NCBI RefSeq assembly: GCF_016801865.2 | Contig: NC_068939.1 | Span: forward strand, 185,480,053 to 185,544,052 | DNA: 64,000 nucleotides | Direction: 5' to 3' | Source of the DNA: Culex pipiens pallens | Taxonomy: Eukaryota > Arthropoda > Insecta > Diptera > Culicidae | Made by a program: the position numbers and the translations under genes | Shown here: piece after piece, positions 11,501 to 21,400 of the stretch | How the letters are laid out: every line of letters starts with the position of its first letter | How positions within the stretch are numbered: the first letter of the stretch is position 1 | Notes under the pieces: generated by a model | The model's database searches: none | What the model was told of the DNA's origin: nothing | The model's input: the letters and a program-made list of their open reading frames with translations, nothing else

Positions 11501-12837
11501 TTACACAGATGCTTGTAGAGAAAATTTCCAACTTCAAAATGACGTTTAATAGTAAAATTTTCGAAATCCGTCTAGTCAGAAAAAAATTGTAACCTAGAAA
11601 AAAAACTAATAGGAATTTCAATGTCCTCCAACTCGCTGCGTAGTTACCCCGAACCCTTTTCGATTAGGGTGACATTTTGTTCTAAGGGGTAGTTTTGGTC
11701 CCTGATCAGGATAAAAAATAAGAAAAAAAAATCATTGTCATTGAAAAAAACATGTACGATCGACTGTTAACTATTATAAGTAAAAGTAAGGGTTTTGATG
11801 CTTTATACAAGTTTTGAATTTTGGGACCAAAAAACTTTAGCAAAAAGAAAAATTTCATAAATCCATTGATATTCAGCAAATTGTGTACAGTAGCATAACT
11901 GTTTTGTTGTGTAAAACAAAAAAGGCGAAGCATTTTTTTCTGAAATTCAAACTATTTACGAATTGTACTTTTTTTTAATTTAGGAAAGTTAATTTAAAAT
12001 GATTTGCAAAACACATTCTTCTACGAATGATTAGGCAAATCAAGAAAAAAATGCTTACGTAAAAAAATAATCGATTGATTTTGTGGAAAATTTCGTCTTT
12101 TGGAAAGTGGGTCAAAATTTATTTAGTAACCAAAAATGCATAAAGAGTTTATTAAATGCATTTGCAATTTGCATTTACATGCATTTGAATGCATTTAAAT
12201 GTCTTTTAAGCGGTATATAAAAATATTTAAATCTTTATTTTGAGATGAGATGTCTGATCGATTTGGTGACTTCGGCGACTTCTGAAATAAAGAAATAAAT
12301 ACCAGATTCTATCTAAATTTTTATTCACATTGCGTTGTACTCCAAAACTATGATTGATTTTTTCATAATATCATAAAATCTAGATACAACATCTGCACCG
12401 ACAGTCTGACGACCACCGAGCAACGGATGCGCCAAATCCAGGACCACATTCTGCGGCCAGCCCTGGAGGAACGAACGGAAGACTTTGAAGAGATGGGAAA
12501 GGCCCTGATAACCGGAATGTGGAGCTTCAATCCGTTTCTCAATTACGACGCGTTCCTGTTTCTGACCGCCCGGTTGACCGGAGTCCCCGGGTACCATTAC
12601 TGGACCGAAGAACACCCGTCGGTTGGCTGTGAAACAAAGTATCAAAAGTTCAGTCGGTACACCCGATTTGTGCTTTACTTTTTGATATTGATTCACGAAA
12701 TCGGACTCAAGTATACGATAGTTCGGTTGTACTTAAACAGTCAGATGGTATTGTCGAGGTTCCTCATTACGTACTTTCCATTCTTGGCCATTCCAAAGTT
12801 TGGCTTTAGGAACTCATACGTTCGGATATTAAAATGA
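8585..12837 (+). CDS. membrane-anchored ER-bound oxygenase mpaB/rubber oxygenase-type (DUF2236) protein
   Basis: Four exons: 8585-8730, 8796-9128, 9192-9302 and 12384-12837. All introns are GT-AG, and the 1044 nt encode 347 residues ending in TGA. The fusion KFKR/AQQFF at the first junction and IQDQ/YNICTD at the last keep the frame. An acidic N-terminus is followed by a hydrophobic segment at about residues 58-85 (LFAMYVAMLCGLLVILAV), so the protein is probably membrane anchored. The catalytic-type region follows, with TPGSTSWKSIAYVRRTH (His about 130), AQKDMAVTQFGFVGY and a second His-containing hydrophobic region (LILIHE) near the C-terminus. The DUF2236 family includes latex-clearing and mycophenolic-acid oxygenases that use haem. 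The insect members I recall are uncharacterised, so substrate and activity are unknown. The last intron is 3.1 kb and contains three transposon-like elements. Family assignment is from remembered similarity and is moderately sure. Confidence 0.85.
9428..9796 (+). mobile_element. TA-flanked MITE with internal tRNA-like sequence
   Basis: The termini are CACAGCTAAAAAA and, inverted, CACAGCAAAAAAT, with TA on both sides (9426-9427 and 9797-9798). The interior at about 9609-9680 reads TGATGGCCGAGTGG...GGTTTGAATCCCG and is followed by a run of nine T. This matches box A and box B of a Leu/Ser-type tRNA and a pol III terminator. The acceptor and anticodon stems are degenerate, so it is not a functional tRNA gene. 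It lies in intron 3 of the DUF2236 gene. Confidence 0.6.
10405..10823 (+). mobile_element. tRNA-carrying MITE, copy 1 (419 bp)
   Basis: It begins with CACCCAAAA and ends with TTTTGGGTG, flanked by TA on both sides. The sub-terminal regions are also imperfect inverted repeats, each holding AATRATGGTACCA-like blocks. In the middle (about 10588-10660) GTGGCCGAAGCAG...GATTCGATTCCCG resembles pol III box A and box B, followed by T-runs. Copy 2 at 10935 is the same length and nearly identical. Confidence 0.7.
10935..11353 (+). mobile_element. tRNA-carrying MITE, copy 2 (419 bp)
   Basis: The same CACCCAAAA...TTTTGGGTG termini and the same length as copy 1, with only scattered substitutions, so both are young. 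Here the termini extend to CCCGCACCC...GGGTGCGGG and the flanking dinucleotide is CG rather than TA. The internal tRNA-like motif is better preserved (GTGGCCGAGGCAG and GGTTCGATTCCCG). Only 111 bp separate the copies. Confidence 0.7.
11354..12383. other. rest of intron 3 of the DUF2236 gene, AT-rich
   Basis: No coding exon or complete repeat is seen. A short run with repeated ATGCATTT-like words occurs at about 12130-12205. A patch near 11370-11400 with CCCGGG blocks resembles the ends of the hAT-like element at 3910 but cannot be delimited. Confidence 0.4.
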
Positions 12838-12896
12838 TTTCATAGTCAAACAATGTGCTTAGTATAATATATAATTTAGATGAATTCAAACACAAT

Positions 12897-14041
12897 TCAC
12901 ACGTTACCTTGTTGTTTCACCGCCAAATAAAGATTGAACAAATTGTACAACGCTTGTATGTAACCTGCCTGACCATTGTTCCGATTCACCGGTATGTCGA
13001 AAATGTTGCAAACTACCTCAATGTACTTCACCAACGAACAATCTAGATTAGCCGAAGGGAATCCGAACGTGTCCAGCAGCTTCTCCACCTCCTCAGGCCA
13101 CTCCGACATCAAATTATCAATATTGATCATTGATTTGAGTGCGTTCACATTTTGAGCCGATTGATTTGCCTTGAGGGACTGTATTTCCGTAATCCAACGG
13201 TCGATGTCTTTGGTACTTTTTGCAATTGCCGATGGCGTCTCCAGTGGCTTGGTGAAAATTGATCTCATTTTCATCTGCAGCAGAACACGATCACTCTGCT
13301 CACCACATGGCTCGTCCAATGTCTAGTGAAACATAATCTTATAACAGTGTGTTAATAAATCAAGCCCACCGACTCACCTCCAAACCCAGCTTTTTAATCT
13401 GCTCCGTCAGTATCTTCTTGTTGTCCTCATTAATGAACGGTGGCGAACATATTTTAAGAAAGGCGTCAATATCGCCAACCGACGGAATGAAATCCGGTAC
13501 GAATATTTTCAACTTGTAATCGATAGTCACTCGTTGCGGAGAAAACCTGGTAATGTACTGAAACAAATCTTTAACCTCACTTGGAGCCTCAATGTTGTCA
13601 TAAAATTTCGGATTAAACTCTTTCTCCTCGACCAGGTTCTTTGGCATTTCTTTCTCATCCTCGGAAACGCTAATGCTGCTATCGGATAGCGATTCTTGTT
13701 TTTGGAGGCTTTCCCTTTTGATTAACATATCTTTCCCCTCTGTAAATTGGATAGTTTAGTTCAAACACTCAACATTATTTCATAGAATTCATACTTGAAG
13801 GTTTAGCAACATTTTCTTCAATTTTCTGAATAGGTTCAATTTGACCCTACAAAAAAATTAAAGTTTTAATACCCAATATCACACAAGCCCAAACTATCAA
13901 TACCTTATCCACCTTCGGCTCTTCTTCGATCTCTTCCTGGTTTATGAACTGCAACGAACTCGAAACATCCAAATCCGGTGGCGGGCTATCGTCGACCTCA
14001 CGACCATTTTTAATTTCGTAAATTTCATCGTACAAGTCCAT
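12897..14041 (-). CDS. IFT46: intraflagellar transport protein 46
   Basis: Four exons on the minus strand: 14041-13904, 13846-13795, 13739-13378 and 13322-12897. The introns are 55-57 bp and the 978 nt encode 325 residues. The N-terminal ~90 residues are acidic and low in complexity, as in other IFT46 proteins. The conserved core follows with DYKLKIFVPDFIPSVGDIDAFLKI (key pattern: VPDFIP, then GDIDAFLK), which is the hallmark I recognise. The C-terminus is helical. IFT46 belongs to the IFT-B complex that carries cargo into cilia; in insects cilia are limited to sensory neurons and sperm. The gene is tail to tail with the DUF2236 gene, with only 59 bp between the two stop codons, so the 3' UTRs probably overlap. 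The start at 14041 gives an acidic MDLYDEIYE opening and no upstream in-frame alternative was evident. Confidence 0.92.
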
Positions 14042-14333
14042 GGTTTTTTAAAAGAGTTTATTTAAAATCAAACCACAGTAGGCTAGTGAACAGTGAAATT
14101 GATTGTTTTTCAAAAGACGTTGCCATAGCAACCACCGACCGGCACATGGAATACGTTTGTTGCGTTTGTTTGTTCATGCGCAACACCTGGCCGTCGCGCG
14201 CTGCTTTCAGATTTTGAGCTCTAGAATTTTTATTTATTTTTATTTTATAAGCTATTTATTTGCAATTTGTTAGAATATTTTGAATTTATAATATTTTGTC
14301 AACTTCAGATTTCATTTAATTTTTAAAATATTT

Positions 14334-14345
<12 letters not shown>
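14042..14345. other. IFT46 upstream region
   Basis: It contains a moderately GC-rich patch at 14100-14200 immediately upstream of the IFT46 start, plausibly its promoter. The remainder is AT-rich. The last 22 bases (14324-14345) are the left copy of the target-site duplication of the following insertion. Confidence 0.4.
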
Positions 14346-14365
<20 letters not shown>

Positions 14366-15270
14366 GGGAGGGTGATCCAGCCGCACATCGTTGATGTCGA
14401 AACCTCTAAACTGGGCCCTCGTCCTGTCACGTCCGTCAGTAGTCTTGTCGTACATTACAACTAGAACCAGATCTGCCAATGAATTAGTACACTTCGACCA
14501 AATAAACACTGACGCTGTATGGATCTGACTCTAGAATAAATGCACAATTGTGTGTTATTCATAAGTCCAAAATGTTTAATTATTCATATAAGTCCAAATA
14601 TTCATTTGCGGATAACTACCTAACTTGAATTGAATACAAGATTTAAAGCAACCTATCCGAAAGCTACTCTTATCTCAAATCCCCGACATTTTAATTATTA
14701 ACCAAAAAAAACGTTTCTTTTAAAACCTGTCTGGCTTCTTTAAAAAAAAAAAAAAACAAAAAAAAAACAGTTAATATTTTTTTGTTCGTCAGAATTCCAG
14801 TAGATCCTCGATTCGCAACAATGGTCGATACAATCATAATCCGACAACCGTTAGTTCAACAGATCAACGAATTTAGTCCGATATCATTTCACTATTGATT
14901 GATCGAGACTCTATGAAAATTTTGACAAATTAGAATGGTTTTTATGCTACTTGAATGAAAATCACCGATTCTGATAGAATTACTAAATTCACTGTTACTA
15001 ATTTTGTCCCTAAATAACTAAAGGCAAAGTATAAAAAGTTGATATTTGTAGTTAAAATCCAAAATTCTACCAACACTATTTTTTTAAACCCGCATCCTAA
15101 CCTGACACCCACATTAAGATAGGGAAAAATCACATATGTAGCGGTTCATTGTACAAATGTGATATTTCCACTATCAGAGAACCTCCTTGTCTCGATGACA
15201 GCTTACCGGCCATCGATTAAGCCCTGAGACTACGCCAAAGTGGGTTCTCGCAGCATGAAGTGGTGTCCAA
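14346..15270 (-). mobile_element. poly(A)-tailed retroelement insertion on the minus strand
   Basis: A 22-bp direct repeat (14324-14345 and 15271-15292) brackets 925 bp that begin on the plus strand with a T run of about 20, that is, a poly(A) tail on the minus strand. A long, perfect duplication next to a poly(A) tail is the signature of LINE-mediated integration. No reverse transcriptase is encoded, so it is a 5'-truncated LINE or a non-autonomous passenger. The GC-richer blocks at 14370-14540 and 15180-15265 look like its 3' and 5' ends. I do not recognise the family. Confidence 0.75.
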
Positions 15271-15310
15271 TAAAATATTTTTTTAGAAACTTATTTTTAA
15301 AAGTTTTCGT

Positions 15311-16948
15311 ATTTTTTGTAATTTTTGTAATTTTTGTAATTTTTGTAATTTTTGTAATTTTTGTAATTTTTGTAATTTTTGTAATTTTTGTAATTTTTGT
15401 AATTTTTGTAATTTTTGTAATTTTTGTAATTTTTGTAATTTTTGTAATTTTTGTAATTTTTGTAATTTTTGTAATTTTTGTAATTTTTGTAATTTTTGTA
15501 ATTTTTGTAATTTTTGTAATTTTTGTAATTTTTGTAATTTTTGTAATTTTTGTAATTTTTGTAATTTTTGTAATTTTTGTAATTTTTGTAATTTTTGTAA
15601 TTTTTGTAATTTTTGTAATTTTTGTAATTTTTGTAATTTTTGTAATTTTTGTAATTTTTGTAATTTTTGTAATTTTTGTAATTTTTGTAATTTTTGTAAT
15701 TTTTGTAATTTTTGTAATTTTTGTAATTTTTGTAATTTTTGTAATTTTTGTAATTTTTGTAATTTTTGTAATTTTTGTAATTTTTGTAATTTTTGTAATT
15801 TTTGTAATTTTTGTAATTTTTGTAATTTTTGTAATTTTTGTAATTTTTGTAATTTTTGTAATTTTTGTAATTTTTGTAATTTTTGTAATTTTTGTAATTT
15901 TTGTAATTTTTGTAACTTATGTAATTTTTGTAATTTTTGTAATTTTTGTAATTTTTGTAATTTTTGTAATTTTTGTAATTTTTGTAATTTTTGTAATTTT
16001 TGTAATTTTTGTAATTTTTGTAATTTTTGTAATTTTTGTAATTTTTGTAATTTTTGTAATTTTTGTAATTTTTGTAATTTTTGTAATTTTTGTAATTTTT
16101 GTAATTTTTGTAATTTTTGTAATTTTTGTAATTTTTGTAATTTTTGTAATTTTTGTAATTTTTTGTAATTTTTGTAATTTTTGTAATTTTTGTAATTTTT
16201 GTTATTTTTGTAATTTTTGTAATTTTTGTAATTTTTGTAACTTTTGTAATTTTTGTAATTTTTGTAATTTTTGTAATTTTTGTAATTTTTGTAATTTTTG
16301 TATTTTTTGTATTTTTTGTAATTTTTGTAATTTTTGTAATTTTTGTAATTTTTGTAATTTTTGTAATTTTTGTAATTTTTGTAATTTTTGTAATTTTTGT
16401 AATTTTTGTAATTTTTGTAATTTTTGTAATTTTTGTAATTTTTGTAATTTTTGTAATTTTTGTAATTTTTGTAATTTTTGTAATTTTTGTAATTTTTGTA
16501 ATTTTTGTAATTTTTGTAATTTTTGTAATTTTTGTAATTTTTGTAATTTTTGTAATTTTTGTAATTTTTGTAATTTTTGTAATTTTTGTAATTTTTGTAA
16601 TTTTTGTAATTTTTGTAATTTTTGTAATTTTTGTAATTTTTGTAATTTTTGTAATTTTTGTAATTTTTGTAATTTTTGTATTTTTTTTTAATTTTTGTAA
16701 TTTTTGTAATTTTTGTAATTTTTGTAATTTTTGTAATTTTTGTAATTTTTGTAATTTTTGTAATTTTTGTAATTTTTGTAATTTTTGTAATTTTTGTAAT
16801 TTTTGTATTTTTTTTAATTTTTGTAATTTTTGTAATTTTTGTTATTTTTGTATTTTTTTTAATTTTTGTAATTTTTGTAATTTTTGTAATTTTTGTAATT
16901 TTTGTAATTTTTGTAATTTTTGTAATTTTTGTAATTTTTGTAATTGTA
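15311..16948. repeat. 9-bp minisatellite (TTTTTGTAA)n, about 1.6 kb
   Basis: About 180 tandem units of TTTTTGTAA, nearly perfect on the left and with more one-base variants on the right (TTTTTGTTA, TTTTTGTAT and a T-run expansion near 16680). Because nine is a multiple of three and the unit has no stop on either strand in most phases, very long open frames appear on both strands. They are artefacts. The array begins about 20 bp after the retroelement's right target-site copy. Confidence 0.97.
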
Positions 16949-17311
16949 ATTCCCTCACACAAATTTCCCGTAGTACAAACTAGTAGCCTGTCATTAGCGT
17001 GTACATTAACCTGGGTCGAAACAGGCTTTGACAAGTTGCGACAGTATTGCCCATTTCTTCCAAAGGTACACACCGCGCGGCATTTCAGAATGTGCCATAG
17101 ACATTGTTGCCAGCGATTTTCTGCACTTTTAGTGCAATAAAAAACATACTCGGCAACAATGGCATGCGGTTTAAGGAAGAAGATCAACAAAAACAAAACG
17201 CGCAGTATGAGATTTGACAGCACGCATTTGCCGAAAGTCACGCTTTTCGAGGCTGGTTTGCCGCGTGTCTTTTCCTGGAATACGCGCAATATTTTGATTT
17301 TGGTCCGCTTT
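16949..17311. other. non-repetitive spacer
   Basis: Mixed-composition sequence between the minisatellite and the next MITE. No gene recognised; a small frame at 17159 has no known relatives that I can see. Confidence 0.4.
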
Positions 17312-17475
17312 GGGAGCGTTCTTTTATTACGTAACGCAGTAGGGGGGGAGGGGGGGTCGGAGGCCGTGTTACGCTCCATACAAAATTTTTAAAATTTGTA
17401 TGGAAATTTTCTTACGAGGGGGGGAGGGGGTCTTAAAGTCCGATTTTTCGCGTTACGTAATAAAAGAACGCTCCC
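17312..17475. mobile_element. 164-bp MITE with perfect 26-bp terminal inverted repeats
   Basis: The termini GGGAGCGTTCTTTTATTACG and beyond are perfectly inverted for 26 bp. Inside are two G-rich blocks (17341-17358 and 17418-17431) and a small palindrome around 17390. The flanks share TTT, so the target-site duplication may be 3 bp. The structure is typical of mosquito MITEs. Confidence 0.8.
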
Positions 17476-17557
17476 TTTCTCATTAACTCACCGACAGTCG
17501 CCTTTACACTTTGTAACGGCACTAGCAAACGACGAAACACCGACTTCCGAAAGGATA

Positions 17558-17722
17558 CACCCTTACCAAAAATCATGATTTTTTGAGTTCCAAATCCCAC
17601 TTTTCATACGATTTTTTGAGTTCAGGTACTACAACCATAAAAATGGTTATATGGGTTAAACTGAAAAATTCGTATGAAAAGTGGGATTTGGAACTCAAAA
17701 ATCATGATTTTTGGTAAGGGTG
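17558..17722. mobile_element. 165-bp TA-flanked foldback MITE
   Basis: It starts with CACCCTTACCAAAAATCATG and ends with the inverse. The arms are about 55 bp and nearly perfect, and TA flanks both sides (17556-17557 and 17723-17724). The CACCC terminus is shared with the 419-bp elements at 10405 and 10935, although the arms are otherwise different. Confidence 0.85.
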
Positions 17723-17755
17723 TAGTAATAAACGGGACTTAATTTGATTTGTCAC

Positions 17756-17903
17756 CTGCCCGGTCACGAAATATTCTAGCAGAGCTGGTTCTGCCAGAAT
17801 CCTGCTAGAACGGTGGAACATTTTTGCTAGAATGCTGTAAGAATATCCAGCTTTGTGAGAACTCTGCTAGAATCCTGCTAGAACGTCGTGACTGGGTGGC
17901 AGT
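17756..17903. repeat. short inverted-repeat element rich in TTCTAGCAG words
   Basis: The left end CTGCCCGGTCACGA pairs with the right end CTGCCACCCAGTCACGA read on the opposite strand. The interior contains five to six copies of TTCTAGCAG/CTGCTAGAA in both orientations. Probably a small MITE; target-site duplication not determined. Confidence 0.5.
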
Positions 17904-18389
17904 GGAGACAACCTAGAATTAACCCAACCCCAGTAAAAATAATATAAGTTTAGTTGACCGTGTGTTATTATTCAAAAGGAAAACAAACTTGTTTTAGCGT
18001 GCATAATTTTGACAGTAAAAGAGGAAGCGTGTTTTTGTTTATGTTGTGAATAGGTTGAAACTTCCGTTTAACGCGTTGAAAGTCCGTGAGTGCGAAAGTT
18101 CGACTGGAACCGGCTGCCGGAGTCCGGATCCGTACAAAACACGTCGGAAACGGACATGAGGTCAGTGGGGGGTTGGGTGGTTAATGATCGGCTACGTTAG
18201 TACTGCATCCGGAACGTCGTGTCTATATTAAGGAGGCCTGCATTTGAAGACGCTTTTTCCACCAGATTTAACGGTAAGTATGTTTTACATTCCTTGGACT
18301 CTCGAATAACTTCTTTACGGCGATCATCTTCAAAACAAACAATTTCAATGGGATACTTAGAATGATCCTTTAATATATTTCAGTTACAC
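17904..18389. other. spacer with a candidate plus-strand leader exon
   Basis: A GC-richer stretch at about 18050-18270 ends in a good splice donor (AACG followed by GTAAGT at 18272). A second possible donor follows an ATG at 18156 (ATGAG then GTCAGT). No downstream acceptor exon on the plus strand was found before the Vps39 gene, so this may be an untranslated or non-coding exon, or nothing. Confidence 0.25.
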
Positions 18390-18395
18390 TTTATT
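18390..18395 (-). terminator. AATAAA polyadenylation signal for Vps39
   Basis: AATAAA on the minus strand 32-37 bases downstream of the Vps39 stop codon. Confidence 0.6.
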
Positions 18396-18426
18396 TATAT
18401 TACGCTTACATGTCAACGAAACCATT

Positions 18427-21400
18427 TCAAATCTTATCCTGGCACGAAAAGTGCACAATGCTGCCTTCCGGCGTCCTCACGAACGCACTCTGGTAGCTAA
18501 ACTTCTTCTTGCACACCGGACACACGCTCAGCTCGGTCACGAGAAAGTGCCTCGACTCGTAGTGGATCTTCTGCTCGTGCGTCTGCAGATGTTCCGCGTA
18601 GTACAGTCCCTTCAGGATCTGCGTTTTGCGCTTCCGCTCCAGGTGATGGTTGAGGGCGATTTCGAGAAAGTTCTTGATCGACGCCAGCGGTATGTCGTCC
18701 GGCAGGATTTGCAGAACGGAGTACGGGTTGATCTTTTTGGCGTTCTTCTCCATAATGGCCAGGACGGTGTCGATGTCGGGTTTGAGGCAGCGCGGGTGCA
18801 GCTCCAGGTCGCTGTAGGGCGGGGCGCTCGGGGGTGTGAGGATGGTTTTGATGAGGGTGACGTACACGTCGGAGCTTTTGGGGTCGTCACTGTCATACGT
18901 TTCGTCGCAGTACTCAACGGCCTTGTCGAAGTCGCCGAGCAGTTGGACGAAGATGGCGAGAACCTTTTCGTGTTTGCCTGAGGAAAGGATGGGTAATTTA
19001 GAAGAGAATTAAGAAATCTTTTAAATTTACATACCCAATCGACCTAGAATAATGGCGCGTGCTTCAAACAGGTCAGTGTAGGGAAACTCTCCCAGAACCT
19101 TCTCCGCGTGATAGAGCTTGGATTTACGCAGAAAAGCAAGCAGTTTACTGTTGATAGTATCCCGAGCGGTTTTCTTTTGACTAAAAAGAACAGATACTTG
19201 AACAATTTGAAATGACTAAAAAAAAGATCGCATTACTAACACGTCACTTTCAATATCGGGGTCGGTTTTGAGGGCAATCAGCTTCTCCCGGTACTGCTGG
19301 ATCAAAATGTTGTGGAACAACGCCTTCTGCTCGTTCCAAACGTTAATAATATGCTCCAGATAGCGAACAACCAGCTGTTTGTGGTCCTTCAGCAGGAAGT
19401 CCAACACCTCCGCACGCGGCAGATTCTCAACCTCGGGAATGTCTTCGATAAAGATTTTCAGCCCGTCGTCGGGATGCTTCTCCAACACCCAACCGGCGAA
19501 TTCGTAAATCAGATTTTTGTTTTCGTGGCCTAAATGCTGCAAATACTGAATCGTTCGATCGTGCCCGTACAGCGGAGATCCAAGAGTTTCAGCTTGAGCC
19601 TGCAGCAGCTGCAGTGCTCGCTTGTGCTGACCTTTGGTTTGATACAGGATGATGAGTTCCACGTATTTATCGTACTTTTTCAACACTCGCTCGGATTCCT
19701 CCAAGTAGCAATAGTTCATGCGTAGAACCGAGGCGACCATCGAATCACTCGTTTGCAAATAACACTTCAAAAGCGTTGTATCGATGATTGACAGCAGCGC
19801 AGAGATGTTCTTCCCAGCAGAAAGTTTGGAATCGGTTTTATTCACCAAGTCCTGCCGCAGACTGTACCGGATCTCGGTCAAGTAGTCAATCAGCGCAACC
19901 AGTCCATTTTCAATGTCCTTTTCGTCCAGCACCGGCGCTGGCTTTTTCGAGTACGAACTGAGCTTGTTCTTTCCGCTGTCCGGCAGCAGGTCGGGAAACA
20001 GCCGAATAACGTCGATCGGATCCGTGTTCAGTTTGGAGAATTCCTTCATCGACTCGCGAAAGTGCTTGTTGATGAACAAGTTGTACGCGTGACGGGTTTG
20101 AATTTCGTTTATCTTTGTCGCTTTAAATTCTGGGCTTTCGTCGGAGATGTTCTGCAAGGGGAAATCAGGAAATTGAATAAAAATCTTAGTTGCTTATAAA
20201 GTCGATTAAAATTCTGTTATTGGTGCAAACCGATTTTCTAGCATTATTAATTATTTTATCAATTTTAAAATTCATATTTTGTCATTGCAACACCTTGTTT
20301 GAATGGCTATTAGGAATTTAAAATTTTGCAAATTTATACTTAAAAAAAATGGTTGATTTCAGAATTCTGTGAATTCGGATTTCTAGAATTTTCAGGATCT
20401 CAGAATTTTAAAATTCTAAGATTTTTAAAATTTATGTTTTTGTGTATTTTAATTTTTAAGAAATTTGTTTTTTTTTATTTACCGAATTACTATTTTTTTA
20501 CAATTTTCAGAATTTTTAATTTAATTTTATTTTTTTATAATTCATATAAATGTAAAAAAAATAGAATTTTTGTAGTTTTTCTTTATTTTTAAGAATATTT
20601 AATTTTTTTAAGAATTTATAGATTTTTAAGATTTTTATTTTTTTTAACCTTTTAGGATTTTTAGAATTTTTTCAAATTTGAAGAATGTTCTGAATTCTCC
20701 GAATTTCATTTAGAAATTTAGGATTTTTAAAAATTTTAGACCTTTTTTAAGAAATTTTATTTTTTTTTCATTTTTCAAAATGTTAAAAATTTAGAGGATT
20801 TTTACTTTTTAGACCTTTAAAGTTTTTTGATTTATTTTTAAATTGGAAGAAATTTTTGGATTTTTTTTAACATTTTGATTTTTAATATCTATTCTTAAAA
20901 AATACCAAAGAATTTTCTAAACTTTTGATTTCGAGCATTTTAGAATTATTAAAATTTAGGAATTTTAAACTTTCAGATTTTTTTTCTAGATTCTACAATA
21001 TGACATTTTTAGAAGTTAAGAATTTCAGAATTTTTGAATATTGGGAATTTTAAAATTTGACGAAGTTATACTTTAAAAAATTTTTGATTTCGGAATTCTG
21101 GAAATTCGGAATATTAGAATTTTGGATTTTTACAAGTTTAAGGTTTCAGAATTCAAAATATTGATAATTTGAAAATTCTAAGATTTTAGAAATTTATGTT
21201 GTTTTGTATTTTGAGTTTTTAGAAAATGATAGAAATTTTGATTTTTATAAAAATATTACTATTTTCAGAATTTTTGTATTTTTTTTAGATTTTATTTTTT
21301 TTTTTTTTTAAATTGTTAAGAAATAAAAAATGTTAAGAAATTGTGATTTTTCAGAATTTTCAATATTTTTTTATTTTAGAATCAATAGATTTTTAAGATT

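Noticed and set aside
15240..17379. Frames of 483 and 698 codons over the 9-bp array
   Set aside because: They are by-products of a stop-free 9-bp tandem unit; the flanking parts do not resemble proteins and no splice or start signals stand out.
18451..18981. Plus-strand frame of 176 codons
   Set aside because: Antisense to the last exon of Vps39, which has strong family similarity on the minus strand.
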